Under the pieces are notes generated by a model. It was given only the letters and a program-made list of their open reading frames with translations. It had not been told where the DNA came from and searched no databases. A stretch of DNA of 64,000 nucleotides from a virus: positions 1 through 64,000 of IMG/VR virus record IMGVR_UViG_3300045921_000146. One strand, given 5' to 3'. Each line of letters starts with the position of its first letter. Position 1 is the first letter of the stretch. This document shows positions 42,142 to 51,204 of the stretch, piece after piece. Both the position numbers and the translations under genes were made by a program.

Positions 42142-43257
42142 CTACTTTTTTACAAGTCCAGTTAAATCGTTTTTATGGCAAGCATTATAATACTGACATC
42201 TACTACCGTACCAATTCTCGCATTTACTTGTATCTTTGTAAATGATTTTTTGTTTCATGGCAGAAATAATATTACCCATATCCATAAATACACTATTAAT
42301 TTCTTCTTGACTTTTTTCTTGGACCATGACTTGTACCTCTGGCTTAGGGACAATCTTCTCGTCCCATTCTCCACCGCAGCGAATACCCTTAATATCAGCA
42401 TCACAAGTTTTATGTCTACCATTACGAACATTACCACAAGATTTACAGGTAGCAACTTTTTCTTTGTTGATATTTTTACAAAGAACTACATACCCAACTA
42501 AATTAGTGTTGTACTCTGGACCCTTCATACCAGCATAAAGAGTCAACTGTGCGCTATGGTCTATCTGGTCTTGGGTGTAGGGTCTGGCGGCAGTTTTTAA
42601 GTCAAAGATGATAGGTTTATCGTAACCTTCAATCTCTAATATCATATCTATAAAACCTTGAATACTGTCTCCAGTTGAGGGGTCTTTAATAAAAGCTTGA
42701 GTTTGAGTAGACAAGACTTTAGTAATCTTAGGGTAAAATTGTTCTTTAAAGGACTCGATCATATAATACCCTTTACGTTTAAGAGAAAGCCATGAAGCTC
42801 TATTAAAGAACATTTTTTGTGCCGAAGTCATTTTTTTGTACGGATTCTTCTTAATTTTAACAATACCTTCATACAAGCTTACCATATCTTGTCTAAGTTT
42901 GTATCCACTTTGATTGGCGTTGGCGTAAAGTTTTAAATCTAATGCCCAAGTTTTTAATTGGTCTATGTCTGAATCAGTTAGTAACTCTTTGTCAAAATCT
43001 GAGTAGCTATACACTACTGCTGGATTATCGAAGAATACTATTTGTTTTCCGAAGTGAAACTGCACATCCATAGCTTTTTCGTATTTTTGAATATAGTTTT
43101 GGTCGCCTTTGAGCATATGTTCAATAGCTCCGTCTAACGCAGAACCAAAGTGTAAACTAGCACCTTGTTCTGGACCTTGTAACTTTTCGTTATATAACCA
43201 ATTCCAATAAGTCGGGCAAGAAATATACGTCTGGCTTTGACTGTAAGAACATTTCAT
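42142..43257 (-). CDS. RecB/Cas4-like PD-(D/E)XK exonuclease
   Basis: 371 residues. Family features: YSQSQTYISCPTYWNWLY, LHFGSALDGAIEHML, IIFDLKTAARPYTQDQ with catalytic Asp and Lys, and a C-terminal Cys set (CENWYGSRCQYYNACH) together with the early Cys, as in Fe-S Cas4/AddB-type nucleases. An extra zinc-knuckle-like insert (CKSCGNVRNGRHKTCD) lies at about residues 270-290. It probably resects DNA ends for the ERF protein. Confidence 0.82.
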   Translation of the reverse strand: MKCSYSQSQTYISCPTYWNWLYNEKLQGPEQGASLHFGSALDGAIEHMLKGDQNYIQKYEKAMDVQFHFGKQIVFFDNPAVVYSYSDFDKELLTDSDIDQLKTWALDLKLYANANQSGYKLRQDMVSLYEGIVKIKKNPYKKMTSAQKMFFNRASWLSLKRKGYYMIESFKEQFYPKITKVLSTQTQAFIKDPSTGDSIQGFIDMILEIEGYDKPIIFDLKTAARPYTQDQIDHSAQLTLYAGMKGPEYNTNLVGYVVLCKNINKEKVATCKSCGNVRNGRHKTCDADIKGIRCGGEWDEKIVPKPEVQVMVQEKSQEEINSVFMDMGNIISAMKQKIIYKDTSKCENWYGSRCQYYNACHKNDLTGLVKK

Positions 43258-43511
43258 AAATTGTAGTCCTTTATATACCTATCATAAATATGCTGCACAT
43301 GGAGCCTAAAGGCTTCTGAATGAGCGTGTTTAAGAAAGTATTTTGTTAGTGTTACTAATCTTACTGCTTCTGTAGCGTCCATATTCATAGAATACATCAA
43401 CTTTGCTCTTAATATATCAAATTCTTCTAATAAAGATATGTAATGTCCGTTTTTTTCTAATTTAGCTACTCTTTTACTGTCTATATGTGTCACTTTTTTA
43501 TCTCTGTCCAT
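43254..43511 (-). CDS. Small helical protein, unknown
   Basis: 85 residues between the uracil glycosylase and the RecB-like nuclease, overlapping both. Helical throughout (ISLLEEFDILRAKLMYSMNM, then AVRLVTLTKYFLKH). No family is recognised; the overlap suggests a role near the nuclease. Confidence 0.5.
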   Translation of the reverse strand: MDRDKKVTHIDSKRVAKLEKNGHYISLLEEFDILRAKLMYSMNMDATEAVRLVTLTKYFLKHAHSEAFRLHVQHIYDRYIKDYNL

Positions 43512-43986
43512 ATGCTCTTTTTATTGCATTTTTAATGTCTAATTGAAAATTTTCATAGCTGTTAGCTACTCTACCTAAAAAAGAAGGGTGATAAGTAGGT
43601 ACTACAAAGTAACCTTCCAAAGTGGGTCTTGCGACTCCTCTCTCTGTTGTTATTTTGATGTTTTGTCCTAGTAAAGCTTCAGTAGCGACTCTTCCTAGAG
43701 TAACTACTACTTCAGGTTTAATTAAAGCTAGTTCAGCTCTAAGTAGTGGTAGGAATTGTTGTACTTCTGAGTCTGTGGGAGTTCTGTTTTCTGGAGGTCT
43801 AAATTTAACTACATTAGTAAGGTAGACTTGATCTCGAAATACTCCATAACTCATAAGAGTTTCTAGTAGAATACTACCGGATCTACCTACAAAAGGTTTG
43901 CCGCAAATTTCCTCCTGCTCTCCAGGGGCTTCGCCTACAAATACTATTTTAGACTTAAGATTGCCTTCGCCGTTAATTAGTTTCAT
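43498..43986 (-). CDS. Uracil-DNA glycosylase, family 4-like
   Basis: 162 residues. KIVFVGEAPGEQEEICGKPF, VGRSGSILLETLM, YLTNVVKFRPPENRTP and VPTYHPSFL are family 4/5 uracil glycosylase motifs. It removes uracil from DNA. Unlike typical family 4 enzymes the N-terminal Cys pair and other Fe-S ligands are missing; only one Cys remains. So it may lack the cluster. Works with dUTPase to exclude uracil. Confidence 0.85.
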   Translation of the reverse strand: MKLINGEGNLKSKIVFVGEAPGEQEEICGKPFVGRSGSILLETLMSYGVFRDQVYLTNVVKFRPPENRTPTDSEVQQFLPLLRAELALIKPEVVVTLGRVATEALLGQNIKITTERGVARPTLEGYFVVPTYHPSFLGRVANSYENFQLDIKNAIKRAYGQR

Positions 43987-44212
43987 TTTTGTTTACCTGC
44001 TCCAATAAATCTTCTAAACACATTTTACACGCTTTATGAAATAGTAATTTATCTTTCAGTACAGCTAATTTACTTAATTCTTTTATATCTGGAGATTTGC
44101 CCGATGTCAAGTTTTTTTGTTTTCCGTCCATATTAGCTTGAACCAACATCAATTCTTTTTCGTGCTCGGCAATGTTATTCTTAATAATTTTAATTATTTT
44201 AGCCATTTCCAT
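43973..44212 (-). CDS. Small helical protein, unknown
   Basis: 79 residues, GAGGT before ATG 44212. Two helices (IIKIIKNNIAEHEKELMLVQ and LSKLAVLKDKLLFHKACKMC) with a basic turn, a likely coiled coil. Overlaps both neighbours. Not recognised. Confidence 0.5.
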   Translation of the reverse strand: MEMAKIIKIIKNNIAEHEKELMLVQANMDGKQKNLTSGKSPDIKELSKLAVLKDKLLFHKACKMCLEDLLEQVNKNETN

Positions 44213-44711
44213 ATAATACCTCTAAAACTTGAGCTTTTTCAGGCCATTTATGTTTTGCTAAAGTTATACATACCTCTTTAAAAAAATTAGACTCTTCCAT
44301 ACTATCTTCGGTAGGAGCTATATTCAAGGAATAACTTAAAGTTCCTAGCATATAAAAACCGTCCTCGCCCTTGGCGGCGGAAATTATAGAGTGTACGCAA
44401 GATTGAAACAAATGGAAAAAACCCGTCTCCATTGCAGAAAATTTAGCTCCTAACTCTTCTAATATAGCTAAATCTTTAGTTTTTAGGTAGTTTTCACAGT
44501 AATGTGAAACTTCTTTCATAGCGTTTGAGTACGATCTAAATTGAGATTTCTTAAATATACTTAATAAGATAGTAAATCTTTGCTCTGGCGACAGGGACAA
44601 TAATAATTTGTGGGCCGCCTCTTCGTAACGACCCTCCTTGTAAGTTTTCATTAAACTATCAAAATCTTCCCTTTTAGTTTTGTTTTTAAGAACTTGTAGT
44701 GCCTTATTCAT
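44199..44711 (-). CDS. Helical protein ending in VLYG tag
   Basis: 170 residues, all-helical (LMKTYKEGRYEEAAHKLLLS, then RFTILLSIFKKSQF). It ends KAQVLEVLYGNG, one of the clear copies of the recurring C-terminal tag, here on a larger non-SH3 protein. Function unknown. Overlaps the regulator gene by four bases. Confidence 0.55.
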   Translation of the reverse strand: MNKALQVLKNKTKREDFDSLMKTYKEGRYEEAAHKLLLSLSPEQRFTILLSIFKKSQFRSYSNAMKEVSHYCENYLKTKDLAILEELGAKFSAMETGFFHLFQSCVHSIISAAKGEDGFYMLGTLSYSLNIAPTEDSMEESNFFKEVCITLAKHKWPEKAQVLEVLYGNG

Positions 44712-45586
44712 TCAGACCTCAAAACTTCTGGTATAGAGTAAATAATCTCTGTTTTACCTGCAACTTTAACTTTTTTAACAAACTTATGCCAAGTAACGTT
44801 ATGTTTTTTAAATATAGTATTAACTTTTTCGGAAACAGTGCTGGGACTCAGGTTATATAATTTAGAAACTTCTGTCAAAGTTTTTTTATCTACATACATT
44901 TTGTTGAGTAAGTCTAGGTGTTTGGGTTTTAATTGATGACCTTTTTCAGTCAAAAATTTTCTAACTGCCGCAAATTGGCTCAATCTAGTGAGACTAGAGT
45001 AGAAAACATAGGTAGCATCTTTTTGATTATACAACCCTTCTTCTTTAGCTATAGTTGCGAAGTCTTTTTGCAGGTGTAATCTTTTTTTTACTATTCTTTG
45101 TTTTTCTTCTGTTAGTACGTCCCAAGGCACTTCTTGATCTGTTATGGTGGGTATAGTAAAAGAAGGGTTTTCATCTACATGGGGGTCTAAATTTTCTACT
45201 AAAACTACTTCTACTTCAGGTTTTTTCCACCTATTTATAAAGTCATTAACTTGACTACAAGTTGCAGTACATTTTTTAACGATTGGGCAAGTATCGCAAT
45301 TAGACAGGTATAACTCGTTATCCTTTATTGTGTGCGTTTCTTTAAGCTTTTCTAAGTAGGGGGCGGCTGTTTCAGATTTCCAAGGTAAAGGGCGGCCCAT
45401 ACACTCTTTACCAATGCACACAAACCTCTTAGGGCACTCGTCGTAACTTTCTCCGTAGTGAAAGTTAGCCTCTTCTCGAATCTTAGCTAGTACCTTATTC
45501 TGGTCGTCGCCAGTAATAAATTTAGCCCAAGGAGGCTTAGTACACGCCGCAGGTTTGAATTTAATTTTAAAGTCTTTCTCTTTCAT
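44708..45586 (-). CDS. Cys-rich HTH transcription factor (sigma-like)
   Basis: 292 residues from ATG 45586 (overlaps previous stop). The N-terminal 120 residues contain paired Cys: CPKRFVCIGKEC, CDTCPIVKKCTATC, suggesting zinc or Fe-S binding. Residues 150-270 are helical, with a helix-turn-helix near the end (LDLLNKMYVDKKTLTEVSKL then YNLSPSTVSEKVNTIFKKH), like sigma region 4 or a LuxR-type HTH. A phage-wide family of 'sigma-like/HTH' proteins has this build. Likely a transcription regulator of late genes (inference). Confidence 0.65.
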   Translation of the reverse strand: MKEKDFKIKFKPAACTKPPWAKFITGDDQNKVLAKIREEANFHYGESYDECPKRFVCIGKECMGRPLPWKSETAAPYLEKLKETHTIKDNELYLSNCDTCPIVKKCTATCSQVNDFINRWKKPEVEVVLVENLDPHVDENPSFTIPTITDQEVPWDVLTEEKQRIVKKRLHLQKDFATIAKEEGLYNQKDATYVFYSSLTRLSQFAAVRKFLTEKGHQLKPKHLDLLNKMYVDKKTLTEVSKLYNLSPSTVSEKVNTIFKKHNVTWHKFVKKVKVAGKTEIIYSIPEVLRSE

Positions 45587-46125
45587 TACAACCAACGCAA
45601 TACGTCTTTACGGTATTTTTCTGCATACTCCTGAGTGCTTGAGTGATATCTGGTCCACCAATATTTTTCTTTGCTACCATAAACTCTTTTGTAGGTTCTA
45701 AGTATTTTAATAGTCTGTTCCACGCTGTACTCTAAATCGTTAATTAATCTGTAAGGGTGTAAGTCATAAGCCACTATAGTCTTGTAATTAATTTGACCTA
45801 TACCAAAATCTCTACAAGTATTACCTTCAAAGTATATTAGTCGCTCTAAACCTTTGTTATCAGGTATGTTTACTTCTACTAGACCTTCAGTACAGTTCTT
45901 CGCTTTATGATTGTAAGTAGATTCTTGCATAAAAATAGCAGAAACTAGAAAAGGGTTTATTTCATAGTGAGCAGCTCTACGCCTAATAATAGAAGCTAAT
46001 TCTTTAGCATAGTTTTTATTAATTTTGGGATTATTCTTTAAAATGTGGCAATATACTGGAAATTTTTGGCAATCTTCTGCTTGAAGTAGGCCTACTGTAA
46101 ATAAGCTGAGTATTAGATTAAGCAT
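45586..46125 (-). CDS. Exported lytic transglycosylase
   Basis: 179 residues; ATG 46125 follows GGAG. Signal peptide MLNLILSLFTVGLLQAED. SLT fold: INPFLVSAIFMQESTYNHKA with catalytic Glu, CRDFGIGQINYKTI, and WWTRYHSSTQEYAEKYR. It cleaves peptidoglycan glycan strands in the periplasm. It is separate from the late lysis cassette, so it may serve entry-like remodelling or help lysis. Confidence 0.85.
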   Translation of the reverse strand: MLNLILSLFTVGLLQAEDCQKFPVYCHILKNNPKINKNYAKELASIIRRRAAHYEINPFLVSAIFMQESTYNHKAKNCTEGLVEVNIPDNKGLERLIYFEGNTCRDFGIGQINYKTIVAYDLHPYRLINDLEYSVEQTIKILRTYKRVYGSKEKYWWTRYHSSTQEYAEKYRKDVLRWL

Positions 46126-46612
46126 AATCACTCCAATCGGGAGCCTTTCTCCCCGTCCATTGAGGGGGTCTAGCGTCAGTGGACCACCTTGCGTTTAAAT
46201 ACAGCTTATAAGCGTCTGTAACAGGCGAAATTAATTTGAAGTTAAACCCCTTTCCTTGGTGGGCGGCACAGTTAGCAAAGGTCGTCAGAGGGCCTTCTGG
46301 TAAGTTTAAGCGCATTTCTAGTAGTTGTTTTAATATGTCGTCGCACTTATGCACCTTACCGTATCGAAAAGTATATTCTTCTGACAAAGCCTTGCCATGA
46401 AGCCATAGCCAAGTCCAATTAGCTCTAGTTTCTCGACACCAAACATTTGAAGGGTGGTTCTTATGAGTACTTTTATAGGGAGCTTTTCCGCCATTTTCGT
46501 TAATAGCCGTAGAAAGCATTTGGCAAGTCTCTAAGACCATCTTCACGACTCTTTTGTCGTCGAGACTTATAGCAGCTTTATGAGGGTCGGTGTCCGTAAA
46601 AAATATGTTCAT
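46118..46612 (-). CDS. Conserved phage protein of unknown function (MNIFxxDxDPxKAA type)
   Basis: 164 residues. MNIFFTDTDPHKAAISLDDK then RVVKMVLETCQMLSTAI, THKNHPSNVWCRETRANWTWL, EYTFRYGKVHKC are signature segments of a widespread phage family with no assigned function. The conserved His and Cys hint at an enzyme or metal site. Overlaps the transglycosylase gene by eight bases. Confidence 0.65.
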   Translation of the reverse strand: MNIFFTDTDPHKAAISLDDKRVVKMVLETCQMLSTAINENGGKAPYKSTHKNHPSNVWCRETRANWTWLWLHGKALSEEYTFRYGKVHKCDDILKQLLEMRLNLPEGPLTTFANCAAHQGKGFNFKLISPVTDAYKLYLNARWSTDARPPQWTGRKAPDWSDYA

Positions 46613-46935
46613 CCTTCTATTCCATACAGTATTTTAACTGTTGTCAAGTCTTTATCTTTTAAGCTTACAAAGTTAGTATGTTTCCATCCATTACTTTGAT
46701 TTTGGTCGTCTTTTTTAATGGGCACTAAGTTCTGCCAAGCCAAGTCTAGGCCTGTTTTATTTTTTATTATTTTAGCTAACTCTTGTTTGCAACCGTTAAA
46801 ATATTTTCCCCCTACAACATAAGTTTTTCCTTTAGTAAAACTTCCCCCATTAAAGCTAATTTCATTACTCTCTGTTTCTAAGCACAAAACTAAATCGCCT
46901 CTTTTTAAGTCTAGTAAATCTTGTAAAGTCATCAT
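46609..46935 (-). CDS. SH3-like small protein with VKILYG tag
   Basis: 108 residues. LLDLKRGDLVLCLETES is a typical first strand pair of an SH3/KOW-like barrel; KGKTYVVGGKYF follows. It ends DLTTVKILYGIEG, nearly identical in its core to the tail of the gene at 13,905. Function unknown. Confidence 0.6.
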   Translation of the reverse strand: MMTLQDLLDLKRGDLVLCLETESNEISFNGGSFTKGKTYVVGGKYFNGCKQELAKIIKNKTGLDLAWQNLVPIKKDDQNQSNGWKHTNFVSLKDKDLTTVKILYGIEG

Positions 46936-46940
46936 CAGTA

Positions 46941-47507
46941 TTATACCTCGTCTGGTATAGTAATAATAGGTATTACTACTTTTTTAGCGTTTTTGCGCCA
47001 CTTAGTTAAGTATTGGCCTTTATAGTACCATAAATCAACTTCTCCAAGTATTTCTTCTTCAGTTAAATTTCTACCTAATTGCCTTTCTATTCTCTTAGTA
47101 AAAAGAGGGTCGGGCAGCCTCGATTTATTAGAGGCTATGGGAGGGTATAGCCTGTTAGTGTAGCCACAATGGGTAAGCCCAGTGCCGCCACTTTCAATCG
47201 AAACTGCCCAACGCCAGTAAAGTTCTTGAAATTTATCTTTATCTGACAAAGTATTCATTATTTGATCTTTAGTTTGGTCGTCTGCTTCGTGGTACACTTT
47301 ACAAAGATTCTCCCAAGTTTTAAGTAAAGATCCGTCACAATCTAATGCTCCTACTTCATCCACATACAAATTAGAGCCGCACTCTGGACATTTAGCAGTA
47401 GCTCGTTTCTTGTTAAAGTTCTTAGCCTTCTTATGAGGCTTTAGAACTTTAACGGTAACTTGCTGACCGTTAATTTCTTCTATGTATCGACTCAGTTTTT
47501 TTCCCAC
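46941..47507 (-). CDS. Zinc-finger protein, conserved in phages
   Basis: 188 residues. A zinc-knuckle start (CPECGSNLYVDEVGALDCDG) follows a basic region (KPHKKAKNFNKKRATAK). The remainder is helical, with LYWRWAVSIESGGTG and LFTKRIERQLGRNLTEEEI. Similar proteins occur in phages without known function. It precedes the VWA gene's 3' end and is likely co-transcribed with the MoxR-VWA pair. Confidence 0.55.
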   Translation of the reverse strand: MGKKLSRYIEEINGQQVTVKVLKPHKKAKNFNKKRATAKCPECGSNLYVDEVGALDCDGSLLKTWENLCKVYHEADDQTKDQIMNTLSDKDKFQELYWRWAVSIESGGTGLTHCGYTNRLYPPIASNKSRLPDPLFTKRIERQLGRNLTEEEILGEVDLWYYKGQYLTKWRKNAKKVVIPIITIPDEV

Positions 47508-47512
47508 AACTA

Positions 47513-48907
47513 CTACCTACGGACTTTTTTAGTTACTTCAATCTCTGTTTTAGATCCCCAAGACCAATTAAAGTTTTTAGCATAACTTTTTAGCACAGCC
47601 CACATAACAGGATAACGAGGCTTTTCAATATCTGAAGAAGACTCCCAACATCCGCCGTCAGTTAAATAGATTAAGCCATCGACGTCCATTTTGTTATTTT
47701 TAATGTGCTCGAACACTGGAGCAAATCGAGTGCCTCCTCTACCTTTAACTTGAATTTTCTTTCTTGGGTCAAAATCGTAAACAGCTTGGACTTCTGCGTC
47801 ACACTCAATAACAGTAACTTTAACATTTAATTTATGGATTCTATCAATTTCAGCGATGAATTGAGCCAACTCTTCGTCATTTACTGAGCCTGAAGTGTCG
47901 ATAGCGACTGCTAGGTGCATTACTGGTAATTTTTGTAGTCCTGGGTAAAGGATACCGTACCTACGATTTCTACGTTTTCTGGTAGACTCTACGAGTATTT
48001 CAATTTGTCTAGCTACAAATCTTTGCAAGTCTTGTCTCCAGTCTTTGGGTACATGATTAAGAGCTTCTATAGCAGCTTGAACATCGGCAGGTAAATTTCC
48101 AATAGCTCTCTGGTCAGTTTGCTCTACAGCCTTATTAACTACTTCTTTTACTTTTGCTGTAATTTCTTCTTCGCTAGCGTTACCTTGGTGCCACATACTA
48201 TGGTCGTCAAGTAACATACCTTGACCTTGACCACTTTGAGGATTTTTTTCATTTTCTTGACACAAAATCTCATAATAGTACTCAGTGTTTTGTCTGTTCT
48301 TAACGCCCTTGATCTGTTTCTTAAGTTCATCAACTAAAAGGCAGCCAGTTTGAATAGCTTTTCCAGCATTAGGATTAGCTATTTTTTTTGTCGGGTCTTT
48401 GGGGTCTTGCATTTCTTTGTCGTGAACTATAGGATTGCCTTCTTTGTCGAAAATTTTAAAATTCTTAGGTAAATTTGGCAAGTACTCATTGATTGCATAA
48501 TCTGCCGCTTTATTAAGCGTACTAGCGTTCATAGCATCTTCAATTTTACTACTGATAGATTTAGGATTTTTCTCATCATAAATTTGCGGCTCTAGGTCTC
48601 GAAAACGGACAAAATGGTTCATAATTACATGGTGACATTCGTGTTTCAATACTTCTACTCTTTCTTTTAATGTCAATGAACAAAAGAAGTAGGGATTAAC
48701 AATAAGCGCAATCTGGTCTCCAGACATTTCCGTACCTGGAGGCATAACTCCTAAAGTGGGAATATCAGTAGTGAACATTCTTTTCATATTAAGCATTAAG
48801 TTAGCATAAAAAGGCTCAGAAAATACCAACTCCATCATAGTCTCTTCAAGAACGTCTTGTGGGTCTTGCTTAATGTCTTGTTCTTCTACTTTCTTTTTCT
48901 TTGCCAC
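47513..48907 (-). CDS. VWA-like metallopeptidase-type protein (DUF2201)
   Basis: 464 residues. N-terminal domain with HECHHVIMNHFVRF (HExxH-like, about residue 97), as in the putative metallopeptidase part of DUF2201 proteins. C-terminal VWA-like domain with MIDAS motif DTSGSVNDEE near residue 338 and GRGGTRFAPVFE near 400. Such proteins pair with MoxR AAA+ ATPases, which is exactly the upstream gene here. The pair may act as a metal-dependent chaperone on a phage or host complex. Confidence 0.85.
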   Translation of the reverse strand: MAKKKKVEEQDIKQDPQDVLEETMMELVFSEPFYANLMLNMKRMFTTDIPTLGVMPPGTEMSGDQIALIVNPYFFCSLTLKERVEVLKHECHHVIMNHFVRFRDLEPQIYDEKNPKSISSKIEDAMNASTLNKAADYAINEYLPNLPKNFKIFDKEGNPIVHDKEMQDPKDPTKKIANPNAGKAIQTGCLLVDELKKQIKGVKNRQNTEYYYEILCQENEKNPQSGQGQGMLLDDHSMWHQGNASEEEITAKVKEVVNKAVEQTDQRAIGNLPADVQAAIEALNHVPKDWRQDLQRFVARQIEILVESTRKRRNRRYGILYPGLQKLPVMHLAVAIDTSGSVNDEELAQFIAEIDRIHKLNVKVTVIECDAEVQAVYDFDPRKKIQVKGRGGTRFAPVFEHIKNNKMDVDGLIYLTDGGCWESSSDIEKPRYPVMWAVLKSYAKNFNWSWGSKTEIEVTKKVRR

Positions 48908-48968
48908 AAATCCTCCCAGATTGGCATTTTATTTCAATATAAACCCTTTTCTAAAAATTGTCAAATTA

Positions 48969-48988
48969 GGCGGCCACATTAGGCCGCC
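48969..48988 (-). terminator. GC hairpin between moxR and VWA genes
   Basis: Minus-strand GGCGGCC and GGCCGCC pair over seven bases with a six-base loop (TAATGT). The following bases (TAATTTGACAATTTTT) are T-rich but without an immediate T run, so it is either a weak terminator or an mRNA-stabilising or attenuating hairpin. Confidence 0.5.
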
Positions 48989-48996
48989 CTCAATAA

Positions 48997-50085
48997 TTAA
49001 TTAATACCTTCAATTTCCAATTTACGAGCATCAGCAAACAATTTAAGAAGTTCTTTGCTTTCTTCAATAACTTTGCGTGCAGACTCTTCCATGTAAAGTT
49101 CACGGCACAAGGCGAAAGCTAAATCTTTGGGGATAGCCAACAAGAATTGTCCCAAATTATCTTTTTCTGAAGCTTCAAACTGTTTACCGTTTTGAGTGTA
49201 CTGTTGAGCCAACTCAAGAATAGAGTCGCTAGTATATTTAAGCATATCAATACGACCTCCAGTTTTAGCGTTAGAATACTTTTTAATGCGAGCCTTCACA
49301 TTTTCAAAATTTTCCACGACTTCTCTAGCCGTGATAGGTTTGTCTTCGCTTTCCAAAGATTTAAGGTATGCTGTGCCAGCCGTTGTGCCTACAAGTCCGC
49401 AAATAAGGTCTCTACGCAAGTGGACAGGCAGTTTGGCCTTCATAAGCTTGTCTACAGCCTCCCAAGACCGACGAGAAGGGGTCACGCCAAGGTCGTAGGC
49501 TTCCAACTCTCCCTGAAGCATTGCAGGTTGTTCAGAAATGAACTGCACGATAGAAGGGTCAAAACCTTTCTTTTTTGCGTAAGAAAGCCACTCTGTTTTG
49601 GAGGGAGCCAATTTAATCTGACAAAAGCGATCCAAAAAAGCTCGGTCAGAAATATCTGTTACTACATAGTCTTGGGTAGAAGGGTTGGCCGCAGCAATAA
49701 CTGACCAACCTTTAGGCAACTTATATTCGTGAAGGCGTTTATCCAATACCAGTTGAAATACAGCTTGCAATACGTCACGGCGGCCACGGTTGATTTCATC
49801 AAGAAAAATAACACCTTGCGACTCTGGGTCTGTAGGAAACCAAGTAGGCTGCATGAATTTAGTAGCTACTTTTTCTCCTCGCTCATTGACTTTAAAGTCG
49901 GCAAGACCTAACAAGTCTCCAACGTCTTGAGTACCAAGGCGCAAGTCAACAAAGCCTAGTTGATTTTCGTCGCAATACTGCCGAACAGCTTGAGACTTAC
50001 CCACTCCATGATGCCCCCATACCAGTACAGCTACTCCAGTTTCTCGGATGAAAGGCAAGCTTTCTTTAAATTGGTTGATATTCAT
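48997..50085 (-). CDS. MoxR-type AAA+ ATPase
   Basis: 362 residues. Walker A WGHHGVGKSQAVR (residues 23-35), Walker B GVIFLDEINRGRRDV (about 90-105), sensor 1 VIAAANPSTQDY and a DRAFLDRFCQI arginine-finger region. The MoxR group acts as chaperone with VWA proteins. The start has GGAGG in the short gap behind it. It lies between an unknown 289-residue protein and the VWA partner. Confidence 0.92.
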   Translation of the reverse strand: MNINQFKESLPFIRETGVAVLVWGHHGVGKSQAVRQYCDENQLGFVDLRLGTQDVGDLLGLADFKVNERGEKVATKFMQPTWFPTDPESQGVIFLDEINRGRRDVLQAVFQLVLDKRLHEYKLPKGWSVIAAANPSTQDYVVTDISDRAFLDRFCQIKLAPSKTEWLSYAKKKGFDPSIVQFISEQPAMLQGELEAYDLGVTPSRRSWEAVDKLMKAKLPVHLRRDLICGLVGTTAGTAYLKSLESEDKPITAREVVENFENVKARIKKYSNAKTGGRIDMLKYTSDSILELAQQYTQNGKQFEASEKDNLGQFLLAIPKDLAFALCRELYMEESARKVIEESKELLKLFADARKLEIEGIN

Positions 50086-50115
50086 TATTCCTCCCTATTA
50101 GTTAATTTTTAATTA

Positions 50116-50985
50116 TTACTTTACTTGTTCTTCTTTGTCAACTTGTTCAAGGTATCCCATTCTATACCATCTACTCAAATCAGTAGCAGGTTTTATGCCA
50201 AAACTTTCTAATTGTGATTTCAATACGTTAGGCTTAGGACTGCGAACTATTTCTGTCAACTTTTTAGCCGCTTGTGCGTCACAAATGCCGAATCTAAGGT
50301 TTTGTGCTGAAGCTAGAAACTTAGCAAACTGTTCATTAGTGGCATTTTTTGGTAACTTTTTTCCCCAGAAATATTCAATAAGGAAGGCTATAGAATGCTT
50401 ATAGTTAGAAAATATATTTCGTTTTAGGCTTCCTTCAGAAAAAGGAGACCCCCAAGAACCTCTATAGCCGCCCTTTACTGCATTAAGGACACCCTCATTA
50501 ATTTTAGAGCCAAATACTTTATTTAAAACTTCTTCTGGAGTACCCCCTAACAAATTATTAAAATACTCAGTTCTAGCTTGCTCATCTCTGGTACGAGTAA
50601 TAGTCATAGTCATATTAACTTGTTTAGGAAAAGAATTACTGTTACCTAAAAGTTTAAAAAGTATTTCATTAAAACTTATAGACTTAAATTCTGTTCCACT
50701 ACCCTCCAGTAAATATTTCTCACCATTCATCAAAACTTCGGATTTAACAAACTCACATTTAGAGTCTATTAAGAAGTGCTCAGGTAGGTAGGAGGTTAAC
50801 ATTGGATTTTGATTTAGAAACGGAGCATTGGATGTGTAGCTAAATCCGCCCCAACTTAAACGTAATTCAAGGTCAGTAGAAATAGTGGTTGTGTTAGACA
50901 AATCCGCATCTAACAGTTGTTCAGAATTGTAAGGCACTTGCAACAAATTCATCATGTCTATTTTATTTTTAAGTTCTTCAGTCAA
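50116..50985 (-). CDS. Unknown protein preceding MoxR, 289 aa
   Basis: First gene of the long minus-strand series after the AT-rich region; AGGGAGG lies upstream of a TTG/ATG start. No domain is recognised. It has mixed strands (LELRLSWGGFSYTSNAPF) and helices, with GGYRGSWGSPFSEGSLKR in the middle. Its position before MoxR and VWA suggests a substrate or third component of that system (inference). Confidence 0.55.
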   Translation of the reverse strand: MTEELKNKIDMMNLLQVPYNSEQLLDADLSNTTTISTDLELRLSWGGFSYTSNAPFLNQNPMLTSYLPEHFLIDSKCEFVKSEVLMNGEKYLLEGSGTEFKSISFNEILFKLLGNSNSFPKQVNMTMTITRTRDEQARTEYFNNLLGGTPEEVLNKVFGSKINEGVLNAVKGGYRGSWGSPFSEGSLKRNIFSNYKHSIAFLIEYFWGKKLPKNATNEQFAKFLASAQNLRFGICDAQAAKKLTEIVRSPKPNVLKSQLESFGIKPATDLSRWYRMGYLEQVDKEEQVK

Positions 50986-51204
50986 GTGAGACCTCCCTAG
51001 TATTATTTTAATATATATAATAAATTTTATATTGTGTATACTAATATTAATTTATATTATATATAATAAGTAATAAAAATTTATTTAATTTTTATTACTT
51101 ATTTATACTATACTTATGTATTATTTAAAAGCAATTTATATACCATACATAAGTATTTAATAACACTGGTGTCGCCCAAAATATATAGATTAATATTTTT
51201 ACAC
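50986..51204. repeat. AT-rich divergent region with two inverted repeats
   Basis: No gene. Almost pure A and T. A perfect 17-base inverted repeat (51065-51081 and 51087-51103, arm AATAAGTAATAAAAATT, loop TATTT) and a perfect 12-base inverted repeat (51110-51121 and 51145-51156, arm ATACTTATGTAT) are present. Several TATAAT-like boxes face the minus-strand operon. Candidate operator region or replication origin. Confidence 0.7.
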
